From NCBI GenBank assembly GCA_910584615.1, contig CAJUAM010000011.1, positions 14,543 through 78,542 on the forward strand: 64,000 nt of DNA, read 5' to 3'. Source of the DNA: an uncultured Dorea sp. Lineage in GTDB: Bacteria; Bacillota; Clostridia; Lachnospirales; Lachnospiraceae. This document shows positions 26,254-35,040 of the stretch, one piece after another. The position numbers and the translations under genes were made by a program. The first letter of the stretch is position 1. Each line of letters opens with the position of its first letter. The notes under the pieces are model-generated. The model was not told the origin of the DNA. It searched no databases and was given only the letters and a program-made list of their open reading frames with translations.

Positions 26254-26387
26254 TGGGAAGACTGTGACCTGCATCGCTGTACAACGGACAGACGCAACTC
26301 AAATAAATATTTTTTTTACTTTTTCACAATGTAGTCTCTTCTTATAAACAATCACCCTCCGCGGCGATGCTTGTCACAGTCTCCCCA
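26254..26387. repeat. 134-bp element with 26-bp inverted ends
   Basis: Arms 26254-26279 and 26362-26387 are inverted copies matching at 22 of 26 positions (shared cores GACTGTGAC and GCATCGC), around an 82-bp AT-rich centre. There is no coding capacity. It could be a miniature transposable element, a remnant of one, an invertible segment, or the stem of a structured RNA. No target-site duplication is evident. The centre contains a possible rightward promoter (TTTTCA, 16 bases, TATAAA). Confidence 0.6.
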
Positions 26388-26419
26388 GTAGAATCAACAT
26401 ACAGAGTCATTATCAGGTA

Positions 26420-26453
26420 CCATAATAAAGCGACTGGATGATCTCTATTATGG
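26420..26453 (-). terminator. Weak terminator-like hairpin after the secreted-protein gene
   Basis: Stem CCATAATA/TATTATGG with an 18-base loop, just beyond the stop of the 158-residue secreted protein. AU-rich and without a clear T-run. Confidence 0.35.
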
Positions 26454-26461
26454 CATAGTGG

Positions 26462-26938
26462 CTACTCGATGAATATTCCGTTAGTAAAGCTACTGCTCAT
26501 ATCACTGTTTGCAGAATGAGTACATACTACCCGATAGTAATAACCACCTTCTACTTCAAGCTCTTTACTAGAAGCTATTCGGTCTGTGTTCTCTTCACGC
26601 ACTATCCAAGCATCGTATGCCTCCCATGTAGTATCCTCTTCCTTTGCACGCTCTATAGCAACAGCAAGTCCAATTCTCTCCACAGTCTGACACGCAACGG
26701 TCGTTCCTCCAACATAAAGATGACCATTCGGCAGTCTGACACATTTCGAATAACCAGCCAGCAAATCCTCGCCGCGGGTAATCTTCGTATCATAACCGAT
26801 TGATTCACTCTTGTCTGTCAGATAAGAACCATCAATCTGCTTTGCACCTTCTTTCGCATATACGTTAAGACTGAGACCGAACATGCAAAATACCAGCACT
26901 AAGATACAGCCAATAGACATAACTTTCGTTTTTTTCAT
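26462..26938 (-). CDS. Secreted protein, DUF6147-like
   Basis: 158 residues with a clear signal peptide (basic MKKTK, hydrophobic 8-27, likely cleavage after NVYA near residue 28). The mature part has GYSKCVRLPNGHLYVGGTTVACQTVERIG near 63-90 and GGYYYRVVCTHSAN near 132-145; three Cys could form a disulfide. I recall this pattern from a small family of secreted clostridial proteins named DUF6147 but could not check it. No function is known to me. It lies downstream of the DUF4367 gene on the same strand, about 70 bases apart. Confidence 0.6.
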   Translation of the reverse strand: MKKTKVMSIGCILVLVFCMFGLSLNVYAKEGAKQIDGSYLTDKSESIGYDTKITRGEDLLAGYSKCVRLPNGHLYVGGTTVACQTVERIGLAVAIERAKEEDTTWEAYDAWIVREENTDRIASSKELEVEGGYYYRVVCTHSANSDMSSSFTNGIFIE

Positions 26939-27007
26939 CTTTTACCTCCATCCCTCCCCTAACTCTCATATAATAGACACATTACACGACAAAAACTGAC
27001 GGCATTT

Positions 27008-27853
27008 TTATGAAAAAAATAAATTTTTTAAAATTAATTTAAAATCATCTATATCTATTTTCCCAACCAAAAAATATTCTATCTTCTGATATGTAAAATG
27101 TGCCGAACATTTAATTGCTTGCGTTTCCTTCACCTGATACACGGTTAACTCTATGTCATTCTCTCCAATTTCCATCACCTCTTTCTCTATAATTTTATCA
27201 TCTGCATCAAAACTAAAAGAAGAATTATAATATCCTGCATCAATTATATACAAAAGATTTTTTCCATCACATTGGTATATCATTTCAGCAACTTGTAGAT
27301 TATTATCCAAGTTTAATTGCACAAATTTCATACCCTTTTTCTGCTTTATCAATTTAACAGGTTCTATCCCAAAAGCCTCTTTAATTTTCTCATACGCTTT
27401 TTCTTCCTCTTCATTTTCTGATAATTTACTTTCTTTATTAGAATTTACCTGTATTACTTTTCTCTCTCCAATAGCCTGCTCTATCACTGACACAATCTTT
27501 TCCGCTCCACCCATACTTGTAATCCCGGCTGTCAGCACAAGTACAACCGCCGCTGCTGATGCCGCATACATTTTCCATCTTCTTTTCCTACGCACATGCT
27601 TTGCCGCAGAGCGTTCCTCTTGAAGCTTACGTCCCAGTCTAAGCGCTTCTCTGTCTTTTTCGGAAAGTCCGGCATATACCCGTTCTTCTTCGTAAGCCTC
27701 AATGCGTTCCTGCAGCTTAAACCGGATATCTTTTTTGAGAGCATCTGGTATATCCTCTGTTCCTGACGCATCCATGGCTTTCTGGATCGCCTCTCCCTCT
27801 TTGTACAAGTCTTCTCTTATTACCTGTTCCAAATCGTCTTTCTGCATTGTCAT
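27008..27853 (-). CDS. Membrane-anchored DUF4367-like protein, possible anti-sigma
   Basis: 281 residues. The N-terminal 90 residues are charged and helical, probably cytosolic. A single membrane segment lies at about 95-115 (MYAASAAAVVLVLTAGI). The outside part resembles DUF4367 domains (GMKFVQLNLDNNLQVAEMIY; YNSSFSFDADDKII; TVYQVKETQAIKCSAHFTY). Such proteins usually pair with an ECF sigma gene directly upstream. Here the nearest sigma gene (29164-29739) is separated by the oppositely oriented murG. Start: ATG 27853 with GAGG eight bases ahead; a TTG at 27904 is in frame. Confidence 0.65.
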   Translation of the reverse strand: MTMQKDDLEQVIREDLYKEGEAIQKAMDASGTEDIPDALKKDIRFKLQERIEAYEEERVYAGLSEKDREALRLGRKLQEERSAAKHVRRKRRWKMYAASAAAVVLVLTAGITSMGGAEKIVSVIEQAIGERKVIQVNSNKESKLSENEEEEKAYEKIKEAFGIEPVKLIKQKKGMKFVQLNLDNNLQVAEMIYQCDGKNLLYIIDAGYYNSSFSFDADDKIIEKEVMEIGENDIELTVYQVKETQAIKCSAHFTYQKIEYFLVGKIDIDDFKLILKNLFFS

Positions 27854-28010
27854 GTCAAATACCTCATAAAACAGGCTGTTCACCCGTCTCTTTCTCTTGA
27901 CCAATCCCTATTGGATTGTATAATATATATATAGCAGTTCTTTTACATATACTGTTTAAACTTCAATTGAATGATACTTGTAATTAAAGATTTTCTTTTC
28001 GGAGGTTCTT

Positions 28011-29075
28011 ATGAAACGTATTATCTTAACAGGCGGCGGAACCGCCGGCCATGTTACACCCAACATTGCTCTCCTTCCCCGTCTTAAAGAGCTTAAGTAT
28101 GATATCCATTATATCGGCTCCTACAACGGGATTGAGAAGGAACTCATTGAGCAGTTCGGTATCCCCTATCACGGAATCGCTACTGGAAAACTCCGCCGTT
28201 ATTTCAGTCTTCAGAACTTTACTGATCCGTTCCGTGTTCTCAAAGGTATGAATGAAGCCAAAAAGCTTGTAAAGATCCTGAAGCCGGACGTTATATTTTC
28301 CAAGGGCGGCTTTGTATCTGTTCCCGTTGTACTTTCCGGAAAAAGGTGCCATGTTCCGGTCATTATCCATGAATCAGACATGACTCCCGGACTAGCAAAT
28401 AAGCTTTCACTGTCTGCAGCCACAAAAGTATGCTGTAATTTCCCGGAAACCTTAGACCTTCTTCCTAACGGAAAAGCTCTTCTTACTGGTTCGCCCATCC
28501 GTCAGGAACTACTATCCGGCGATAAGTTCAAAGCACGTGAAGTTCTTGAGTTTACTTCCGACAAACCGGTAATTCTTGTTGTAGGCGGAAGCCTTGGCGC
28601 TGTCGCTGTCAACAATGCAGTACGCTCAATACTTCCCGAACTGCTGAAATCTTATCAAGTCATTCACCTGTGCGGACGCGGCAAGCTTGACGAATCACTA
28701 AAAGGACTGAAAGGATACGCTCAGTTTGAATACGTCAAAGAAGAATTAAAGGACTTTTTTTCACTTACAGATATCGTTATTTCCAGAGCCGGAGCTAATG
28801 CAATCTGTGAACTCCTTGCATTACATAAGCCAAACCTCCTGATTCCGCTCTCTGCTCACGCAAGCCGGGGCGATCAGATCCTAAATGCCCGTTCCTTTGA
28901 ACGGCAAGGCTTCAGTATCGTCCTGGAAGAAGAAACATTGACCGACAAATCCTTGCTCGAGGCAGTAAACAATCTTTACGAACACCGCGAACAATATATA
29001 AGTGCAATGAAGAATTCTTCTCAGCAGAATTCAATAGACACGATCATTGATTTGATCGAATCTGTTACTGCATAA
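28011..29075 (+). CDS. murG: Lipid II synthase MurG (GlcNAc transferase)
   Basis: 354 residues, GT28 family. IILTGGGTAGHVTPNIAL is the N-terminal glycine-rich loop; FSKGGFVSVPVVL, HESDMTPGLANKLS and the C-terminal VVGGSLGAVAVNNAV and SRAGANAICELLAL with SAHASRGDQ are donor-binding motifs. It adds GlcNAc to lipid I on the inner face of the membrane. The gene stands alone rather than in a division/cell-wall cluster, and the sequence is somewhat unlike typical dcw MurG, so a second copy elsewhere is possible. RBS CGGAGG. Confidence 0.9.
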   Translation: MKRIILTGGGTAGHVTPNIALLPRLKELKYDIHYIGSYNGIEKELIEQFGIPYHGIATGKLRRYFSLQNFTDPFRVLKGMNEAKKLVKILKPDVIFSKGGFVSVPVVLSGKRCHVPVIIHESDMTPGLANKLSLSAATKVCCNFPETLDLLPNGKALLTGSPIRQELLSGDKFKAREVLEFTSDKPVILVVGGSLGAVAVNNAVRSILPELLKSYQVIHLCGRGKLDESLKGLKGYAQFEYVKEELKDFFSLTDIVISRAGANAICELLALHKPNLLIPLSAHASRGDQILNARSFERQGFSIVLEEETLTDKSLLEAVNNLYEHREQYISAMKNSSQQNSIDTIIDLIESVTA

Positions 29076-29138
29076 GCAAACCGCCTGCAGCGGAACAATC
29101 CATGATCCGTATTGACACTTAATTTATTATTTATAAAT

Positions 29139-29162
29139 AGAAGGTGCCGAAAAGCACCTTCT
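29139..29162. terminator. Bidirectional terminator between murG and sigma gene
   Basis: Perfect 9-bp stem AGAAGGTGC/GCACCTTCT with a 6-base loop and TTTTA on the plus side. It separates two convergent genes. Confidence 0.88.
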
Positions 29163-29163
29163 T

Positions 29164-29739
29164 TTATATTTCACTTAGGCGGTCATATTCTTCTCTATAT
29201 TTTCTTTGTATCCACTTCTTTGCACGATACAGCATACTATGAAGCACCTCCAATGACACTCCCATATTTTCTGCTACCTCTTTCTGAGGCTTCTCCAAAA
29301 GATATGTGATTGTAATTGCGTCATACCAACGTTCATTCATATGGTATAAATCTCCGAATATCTTTTCTACAAATTCATGATATTCTTTATCATGCAAAAT
29401 AGTCATAATATCTTCTTCTGTGCTGCTCACAAGAAGATCTGAATCTTCATCTTCAAAGATATCCCCTTTAGGAACTTCATGCCAGCAGTCTCTTTTATGA
29501 TTACGCACCATATTTTTGGCTGTTGTAACCAGCCATGCACTAACTGCTTCTGTATTTATATTTTCTCTGCTGATATATAGTTTCAGGAATACTTCTTGTG
29601 TAATCTCTTCTGCTACATTCTCATCTTCAGAATAATACAATGCCGTCCGATAAACCGTGGATATATTTTCTTCATAGACCTTATCAAAATCTACGCTTCT
29701 AATAGAACCCATTCCACCGGTAATTCCTTTGCCTTCCAC
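29164..29739 (-). CDS. ECF-type RNA polymerase sigma factor
   Basis: 191 residues. Region 2: FDKVYEENISTVYRTALYYS, VAEEITQEVFLKLYI, AVSAWLVTTAKNMVRNHKRD. Region 4: YDAITITYLLEKPQKEVAENMGVSLEVLHSMLYRAKKWI. The middle linker is acidic. GTG 29739 with GAGG eight bases ahead is used; an ATG nine codons later has no spaced ribosome site. Its usual membrane partner is not adjacent; the DUF4367 gene beyond murG could be the separated partner. Confidence 0.85.
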   Translation of the reverse strand: MEGKGITGGMGSIRSVDFDKVYEENISTVYRTALYYSEDENVAEEITQEVFLKLYISRENINTEAVSAWLVTTAKNMVRNHKRDCWHEVPKGDIFEDEDSDLLVSSTEEDIMTILHDKEYHEFVEKIFGDLYHMNERWYDAITITYLLEKPQKEVAENMGVSLEVLHSMLYRAKKWIQRKYREEYDRLSEI

Positions 29740-29783
29740 TATTCTTTCCTCATTAGTATTAGTAAATTCTTGCCAGTAAAATC

Positions 29784-30188
29784 TTATATCCTGGACAGTA
29801 TGTCCTCTTTGTCTGTATCCGTTAATTCATTTAACTTCCAGCCAAGCCCCACCTCGTCATCTTTATACCGCGGAATAAGATGAAGGTGAAAATGAAATAC
29901 TGTCTGTCCGGCACACTCTCCATTATTCTGTACCAGATTATAGCCATCACAATTCAACACATCCGTCAGCTTAATGATCATCTTCTTTGCAAGAATCATT
30001 GCCTTACCTGCAAGCGATTCTTCCAACTCATACAAGCTGGCATAATGCTCTTTCGGAATAATAAGCGCATGTCCTTTTGAAGCTGGATTCGCATCCAATA
30101 TTACCCTGAAATCTGCGTCCTCATAAAGTGTAGCTGTCGGGATCTCTCCATTAGCAAGTTTGCAAAAAATACAGTTGTTATCTCTCAT
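29784..30188 (-). CDS. HIT-family nucleotide hydrolase
   Basis: 134 residues. CIFCKLANGEIP near 6-17, PKEHYASLYEL, NLVQNNGECAGQTVFHFHLHLIPR with the His triad HFHLHL. Members split AMP from adenosine-5'-phosphoramidate or other nucleotide adducts. The two N-terminal Cys may bind zinc with a His. It precedes the sigma gene by about 45 bases on the same strand. Confidence 0.93.
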   Translation of the reverse strand: MRDNNCIFCKLANGEIPTATLYEDADFRVILDANPASKGHALIIPKEHYASLYELEESLAGKAMILAKKMIIKLTDVLNCDGYNLVQNNGECAGQTVFHFHLHLIPRYKDDEVGLGWKLNELTDTDKEDILSRI

Positions 30189-30279
30189 GTTTCTCTCCTT
30201 TTCCTAAAAATCATTCTAAATTTGATTGATTATTTTGTCCATCAGTGCTAAACTTCCAAAAAGAAAGGCGGTAATTACT

Positions 30280-31032
30280 ATGTTTTCAGAATCAGATTTC
30301 GACAAATTACAACAGATAATGGAAGAAAACCCTGAAGGAAAAGAACTTCTTCAGCGTCTTCTTGAATCGCATCAGATGACAATCAGCGCAATCAGTCATG
30401 AAATTCGAAACCCACTGACACTTATTTACAGTACTTTACAGCTTATAGCTTCCCAGCACCCAGAAACATCCTCTTTTAAATACTGGAAACAGCTTATGGA
30501 AGACGTAGAATATACAAATCTCTTGTTAGAGGAATTATCTGTCTACAATAACAGCAGTCAATTGAGTCTGGCCAAGAAAGACACAGTTTCTTTTTTCAAA
30601 ACAACTTCTCTTTCTTTTGCCGCGTCCATCACAGAAACTGACATAGAATTTGTATCTCGGATTCCTGAATATCTTCCTGATATAAATTGTGATGTTGTAA
30701 AACTCCGGCAAGTGCTTTTAAATCTTTTGAACAATGCCAAAGACGGGGTGCTGATCCGCAAACACGCCGAGCCAAAAATCTGTCTGGATGTATACCTCTC
30801 AGAAGATACACACCAGCCCCCTTACCTATGCGCAAAAATATCGGATAATGGCTGCGGTATCCTGCCCGAGAACCTTGACAGCATTTTTGAACCTTTTGTT
30901 ACATACAAAGCAGGCGGAACAGGGCTTGGGCTAGCTATAGCAAATCGTATCGCAAGAGCCCACAACGGCTCCCTTTCCGTTACATCAGTTCCAAATGATC
31001 TGACTACTTTCACGCTTACGCTTCCGATATAA
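30280..31032 (+). CDS. Orphan cytosolic histidine kinase
   Basis: 250 residues, without membrane segment or sensor domain. Short N-terminal region, H-box SAISHEIRNPLTLIYST near 40-56, N-box LRQVLLNLLNNAKDG, G1 ISDNGCGI, F-like LDSIFEPFVTYKAGGTGLGLAIANRI (G2). It resembles SpoIIJ/KinB catalytic cores, and a sporulation phosphorelay input is one possibility, not shown. No response regulator is next to it. ATG 30280 has AGGCGG eight bases ahead. The last 48 bases overlap the convergent rhomboid gene. Confidence 0.85.
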   Translation: MFSESDFDKLQQIMEENPEGKELLQRLLESHQMTISAISHEIRNPLTLIYSTLQLIASQHPETSSFKYWKQLMEDVEYTNLLLEELSVYNNSSQLSLAKKDTVSFFKTTSLSFAASITETDIEFVSRIPEYLPDINCDVVKLRQVLLNLLNNAKDGVLIRKHAEPKICLDVYLSEDTHQPPYLCAKISDNGCGILPENLDSIFEPFVTYKAGGTGLGLAIANRIARAHNGSLSVTSVPNDLTTFTLTLPI

Positions 31033-31611
31033 AAGAACTGCAAAAAGAAATCCTGACAGCAGCCCGCCTACGTGGGCTGCATTATCCACTCCTGTATTGG
31101 TAAATCCATAATACAACATAATAAGAATCATAAAAGCAAGCCTTCTGCCTGAAATATCTCCGTTTTGTCCCCTATTGCATAACGTTATATAAAACAGCGC
31201 ACCTATCAGCCCGAATACTGCGCCGGATGCCCCTGCCGACACAGCGTATTCTCCCGTTCGAATATCCCAGACAGCAGATATGATATTTCCGCACAATCCA
31301 CTCGCTATATAGATAACCAAATACTTTATTTTTCCTACTGCCAATTCCAGATTACTCCCAACAATCAACAGTATTACCATATTATTTATCAGATGCTCAA
31401 ATCCAAAATGCAAAAACATACAAGTAAACAAGCGATAATACTCCATGTTTTCCGCCACATAAGGAACATACATCGCCCCATGATCAAGCATAAATTTCGC
31501 ATCCTCCGTCATGCCTTGCATCGACAGCAGTAAAAATACAATAACATTCGCGCAAGCGAATAGTACCGTCACACTAGATGCCTTTTTCTGATATCTCCCA
31601 TTATTTTCCAT
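30985..31611 (-). CDS. Rhomboid-family intramembrane serine protease
   Basis: 208 residues with about six membrane segments. The catalytic pair is visible: Ser in SAGASGAVFGLIGAL and His in DNAAHVGGLLSGFL. HFGFEHLINNMVIL is the conserved HxxxN region of the second segment. It cleaves membrane proteins within or near the bilayer; substrates are unknown. A basic tail (YRKRKRESSQIIWN) overlaps the 3' end of the kinase gene on the other strand. Confidence 0.92.
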   Translation of the reverse strand: MENNGRYQKKASSVTVLFACANVIVFLLLSMQGMTEDAKFMLDHGAMYVPYVAENMEYYRLFTCMFLHFGFEHLINNMVILLIVGSNLELAVGKIKYLVIYIASGLCGNIISAVWDIRTGEYAVSAGASGAVFGLIGALFYITLCNRGQNGDISGRRLAFMILIMLYYGFTNTGVDNAAHVGGLLSGFLFAVLLYRKRKRESSQIIWN

Positions 31612-31629
31612 ATATCAGTCTCTCCATTA

Positions 31630-33168
31630 TCATAAATAGCCTTCAAACCGCACTCTGTCTTCTCCCTTTTTTTCCTCTTTTGCTTCTTCTTCCTTCTCTG
31701 ACTGTCGTCTGATCAGTACTTTGTATCTGATAAGCAACACAACAAATGCTGTGATCAGCAAAAATAAAAGGGCAAATGCCGCAGCCAGTATGATCTTGTC
31801 CTTCTTACTCCTCTCAGACATCCCAAGCTTTTCCCAAAGATACGATACACCCGGAATTTTAAAAATTCCCGTCTTTTTTTTGATTTCTTTCCCTTTTTCT
31901 TTCTTTTTTTCAGAGTTCCCCTCTTCCTCGGATTTCTCCGTTTCTTCTTTATGTGCTTTTATATAAGACTCACTGAGCTTCACATTAGCAGCTCCCACAT
32001 AAGTTCCACGATATGTATAAGACAATATCGCCTCATCTTCTGATTCTGCGTCTGGAACAATTTCCATATCCAAGTCAGTAAATGCAGCCCCCTTAGGTAT
32101 GACCACATAATTATCTCCTGGTATAACTTCTGTTACATCTTCCGACTGCACTTGCTGTGTTATATCTATTTTAGAAAAATTCTCAAAACCATATTCAAAA
32201 AGTTTCGTAGTATCCGGATAAACATTCTTCCCATGAGTACGAAGCACTACACACACAAGCTGTACACCATCTTTTTCTGCCATTGTAACCAGTGTAGACA
32301 GCGCATCCGACGTAAACCCCGTTTTCCCTCCGATAGCATATTTATAGTAATTACTATTTTCCGGCCTTAACATCTTATGCTTCTGATAAAATATATGTTC
32401 TTCCACAACCTCTGATTTAGGTATCTTATAATCCAGGGTCTGAACAATTTTAAAAAATTCAGGGGAATTAAAAAGCTCCCTTCCAATCAAAGCCATATCT
32501 CTTGCACATGTATAATGATTTGCATCATGTAGCCCGTTCGTATTAACAAAGTTAGAATTTACACCGCCAAGTTGCTGCACTCTCGCATTCATCTGTTCGA
32601 TAAACCAGTTATAATCATAGCCAGCTTTCTTTCCTACATTCTCTCCTACAGCATACGCAGCTTCATTGGCCGACGCCAGCAGTGTCGCGTAAAGGGCCTG
32701 TTCCAACGAAATAACATTTCCTTCCTTCAAACCTATGGAAGAATCCCCAGGCTGCAAAAAAGCCACACTGTCATGAGAAAATGTCACCTCATCCGATAAC
32801 TCTCCATTTTCCAGCGCAACCAGGGCAGTAAGAATCTTTGTGATACTCGCAGGAAATTGCTTTGAGTCTATACTCTTAGCATACAGGATCGCTCCTGTTG
32901 ACACCTCCATAACAATAGCGGCTTCTCCATATGTTCCGGGGCCCTTTACCCATCCCTCCCACGCATTAGATTCTGTTGGAATCTTGTACGCTTTGTCTAA
33001 CTCCTCCTGCAGCTTCTTTTCTTCTTCAGTTAGTTCTTTCTTTTCGGCATTTTCGGTCTTTTTATTACCAGACTGCGTTGTATCTGCGGCAAATGCTGTC
33101 ATCCCTAAAGCCATGCACAGCACAAATATCAGCACAGCAGACATTAGTCTTGTGCAGTCTCTTCTCAT
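31630..33168 (-). CDS. D-alanyl-D-alanine carboxypeptidase (DacF/PBP5 type)
   Basis: 512 residues. Signal peptide (cleavage after AFA near 27), acidic linker, then the serine-peptidase domain: SxxK at Ser108-Lys111 (PASITKIL), SxN in LLASANEAAYAVG, KTG in IGGKTGFTSDA. A PBP5-C-like domain follows. It ends with a long Lys/Glu linker and, unusually, a full membrane segment (IILAAAFALLFLLITAFVVLLI) with a charged tail in place of the usual amphipathic anchor. It trims peptidoglycan pentapeptides; a sporulation role is possible. Confidence 0.92.
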   Translation of the reverse strand: MRRDCTRLMSAVLIFVLCMALGMTAFAADTTQSGNKKTENAEKKELTEEEKKLQEELDKAYKIPTESNAWEGWVKGPGTYGEAAIVMEVSTGAILYAKSIDSKQFPASITKILTALVALENGELSDEVTFSHDSVAFLQPGDSSIGLKEGNVISLEQALYATLLASANEAAYAVGENVGKKAGYDYNWFIEQMNARVQQLGGVNSNFVNTNGLHDANHYTCARDMALIGRELFNSPEFFKIVQTLDYKIPKSEVVEEHIFYQKHKMLRPENSNYYKYAIGGKTGFTSDALSTLVTMAEKDGVQLVCVVLRTHGKNVYPDTTKLFEYGFENFSKIDITQQVQSEDVTEVIPGDNYVVIPKGAAFTDLDMEIVPDAESEDEAILSYTYRGTYVGAANVKLSESYIKAHKEETEKSEEEGNSEKKKEKGKEIKKKTGIFKIPGVSYLWEKLGMSERSKKDKIILAAAFALLFLLITAFVVLLIRYKVLIRRQSEKEEEAKEEKKGEDRVRFEGYL

Positions 33169-33303
33169 ATTTCATCCTCCAAAACATTCATTTACAATAC
33201 AAAGTAATAATAGCATACATGAAAAAAGACTGCAACCAAAAATCCCCCCCTACACTAACCTCTGAAAATGAATGCTTCACAAAAATTTACACAGCTTTCC
33301 GTA

Positions 33304-34113
33304 CTATAATTCCTCCTCTTCAATATATAGTCCATCCCAATCTCCCCACTTCGGTTTTTTCTGCCGATTAAGAAAACGTTTCACAGGTGTCCACATATTT
33401 TCTGTCTCTTCCATGATCAAATTTCCGTGATGCTGTTTTTTTATCCATTCATGCTGGGCACTGTCATATTCTGATTCACTTGCGCCATAATCTCTTTGTT
33501 TATTTCCTTCTATCTCATACTCCTCATATTCATCCTCTCTCTTGTCTTCGCCACAGAACTTTTGAACTCTAATGCCGCTCTTTTTTTCTTCTTTATCTGT
33601 TTTATTCGTTTCTTTTATACACTCCTTTACAACTTTTTCCAGACTGTAATTTTCTATCATCGTTTCCTTATGAAGAACAAATACGATCCGCACACTCTCT
33701 TTATCTTCATAGTCCGCCCGTTTCACAAAATATTCTGTCAGTTTATGCAGTGCTGTCCAAAGTTCCTGCTTAGCCAGAGGATAGTAACAAAAATAAAATC
33801 TTCCGTCCTCATAAAAGATGAATTCCGGCTCCATAAGAATACAATGAATATTGAGGAGATAATTGTGTATCTCCCGTATTACAGACAATAACTGCCGTAA
33901 AAACAACTTCAGATCCTCTCCGCTGATTTTTGTCCTCTCAAACATTGCCTTCATAGATATCTTTCCGCTGACATTGTAATCGTAAAAGGATGCCTCATCA
34001 ATTCCTCTTCCCTTTACAGGAAGGATTCCTTCTATTTCATTTACGTGAAGCATCCTCATCTGATAATCCTCCTGATAGACTGTTGCTTCTTCAATTGTGA
34101 TTTTTCGCTCCAT
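33304..34113 (-). CDS. DUF6382-like protein of the Tad locus
   Basis: 269 residues. The N-terminal domain of about 175 residues (MLHVNEIEGILPVKGRGID; KLFLRQLLSVIREIHNYLL; FYEDGRFYFCYYPL) matches my memory of DUF6382, a domain found in clostridial Tad clusters, sometimes fused to FHA. Here it is followed by a charged, low-complexity tail with no FHA domain. Start ATG 34113 has AAGGAG seven bases ahead; its beginning overlaps the preceding TadE-like gene by 23 bases. Last gene of the Tad cluster; function unknown. Confidence 0.6.
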   Translation of the reverse strand: MERKITIEEATVYQEDYQMRMLHVNEIEGILPVKGRGIDEASFYDYNVSGKISMKAMFERTKISGEDLKLFLRQLLSVIREIHNYLLNIHCILMEPEFIFYEDGRFYFCYYPLAKQELWTALHKLTEYFVKRADYEDKESVRIVFVLHKETMIENYSLEKVVKECIKETNKTDKEEKKSGIRVQKFCGEDKREDEYEEYEIEGNKQRDYGASESEYDSAQHEWIKKQHHGNLIMEETENMWTPVKRFLNRQKKPKWGDWDGLYIEEEEL

Positions 34114-34519
34114 CCGCAATCTCCTTCACTCTTCTGATATCCCGGATATGATTTTCCGGCTCTGTAACTGCTGCCTTTTTTACAACAGACAGACCAAAGC
34201 GTCCTTTACGCGCAGATGCTTTTATACAAATTTCTGCCTTCTCAATACTCACAGTGACACTGTTGCCTGCGAACAGAATGCATTTTCTATCCACCCGCTC
34301 CTGAAATAAAGTTTCCAGTTCTCCTGCTGTCACCTTATCCTTCTTTCGAATTTTTGTACTTCCTATTACTGCCGTTTCATAGGCAGCTCCCGCCAGTATG
34401 TTTTTATCATGAAAATAAAACGCCGCCAGTATACTGTTCATAAGAAGCAGCAATATGATCGGCATAAGAAATGACATTTCAACTGTCATACTGCCTTTTA
34501 AAGCTCTTTGAATATACAT
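34091..34519 (-). CDS. TadE-like minor pseudopilin
   Basis: 142 residues. A type IV prepilin signal is visible: Gly before SMTVEMSFLMPIILLLLM, giving Glu at +5 of the mature protein, followed by a hydrophobic helix. The rest is a small extracytoplasmic domain (YETAVIGSTKIRKK; VTVSIEKAEICIKASARKG). Expected substrate of the A24 peptidase encoded next to it. ATG 34519 with AAGG eight bases ahead is preferred over an ATG 16 codons up that lies within the peptidase gene. Confidence 0.75.
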   Translation of the reverse strand: MYIQRALKGSMTVEMSFLMPIILLLLMNSILAAFYFHDKNILAGAAYETAVIGSTKIRKKDKVTAGELETLFQERVDRKCILFAGNSVTVSIEKAEICIKASARKGRFGLSVVKKAAVTEPENHIRDIRRVKEIADGAKNHN

Positions 34520-34539
34520 ATATAATACCTTCTGTTCCT

Positions 34540-34971
34540 CTATACTCTTATCTCCCCTATCATCCATAAAACATAACCCGCTGTCAAAAACGGATAGAAC
34601 GGAAGCGCAATTTTACGAGACATCTTCTTTCTTACTAAAACAATAACCGAACACAATGCCAGCAAAAAAAATGCTCCCGAAAGCACCTCAAAAAGCTTCC
34701 ACAATCCAAGATATGCCCCCAATCCTAAGATTCCCAAACTATCCCCGTAGCCAATTCCTTCTCCTGTCACTCTGCTTATGAACAAAAATACCGCGCCTAT
34801 CACTATACCTCCCGCAACCAGCACTTTATCTTCCTTATAATACAAAAATTGAAAAATAAAGGCTCCGGCGTTCATCGCCGCCAATATTCCTATCGGGATT
34901 TTGCGGTATTTCATATCTATTACAGATACAACAAACAAAATTCCCAGACATACCACCTGATCTGCTCTCAC
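34540..34971 (-). CDS. A24-family prepilin peptidase (TadV/CpaA type)
   Basis: 143 residues with four or five membrane segments. Both catalytic Asp are present: Asp19 in SVIDMKYRKIP and the Asp of GIGYGDSLGILGLG. It removes the leader before the +1 residue of Flp and TadE-type proteins at the inner membrane face. The Tad cluster has three likely substrates with G/xxxxE sites (Flp1, two TadE-like). Start is GTG 34971 with AAGGGG close by. Confidence 0.85.
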   Translation of the reverse strand: MRADQVVCLGILFVVSVIDMKYRKIPIGILAAMNAGAFIFQFLYYKEDKVLVAGGIVIGAVFLFISRVTGEGIGYGDSLGILGLGAYLGLWKLFEVLSGAFFLLALCSVIVLVRKKMSRKIALPFYPFLTAGYVLWMIGEIRV

Positions 34972-35040
34972 TGCCCCTTATCCTTTCCTTACATGTTTTT
35001 TGTGTTTCCTACAACATATCCATCTTTCCTATTTGACAGA

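Noticed and set aside
34519..34567. Longer N-terminus of the TadE-like protein
   Set aside because: Start would lie inside the peptidase gene without a ribosome site, and a closer ATG has AAGG at good distance.
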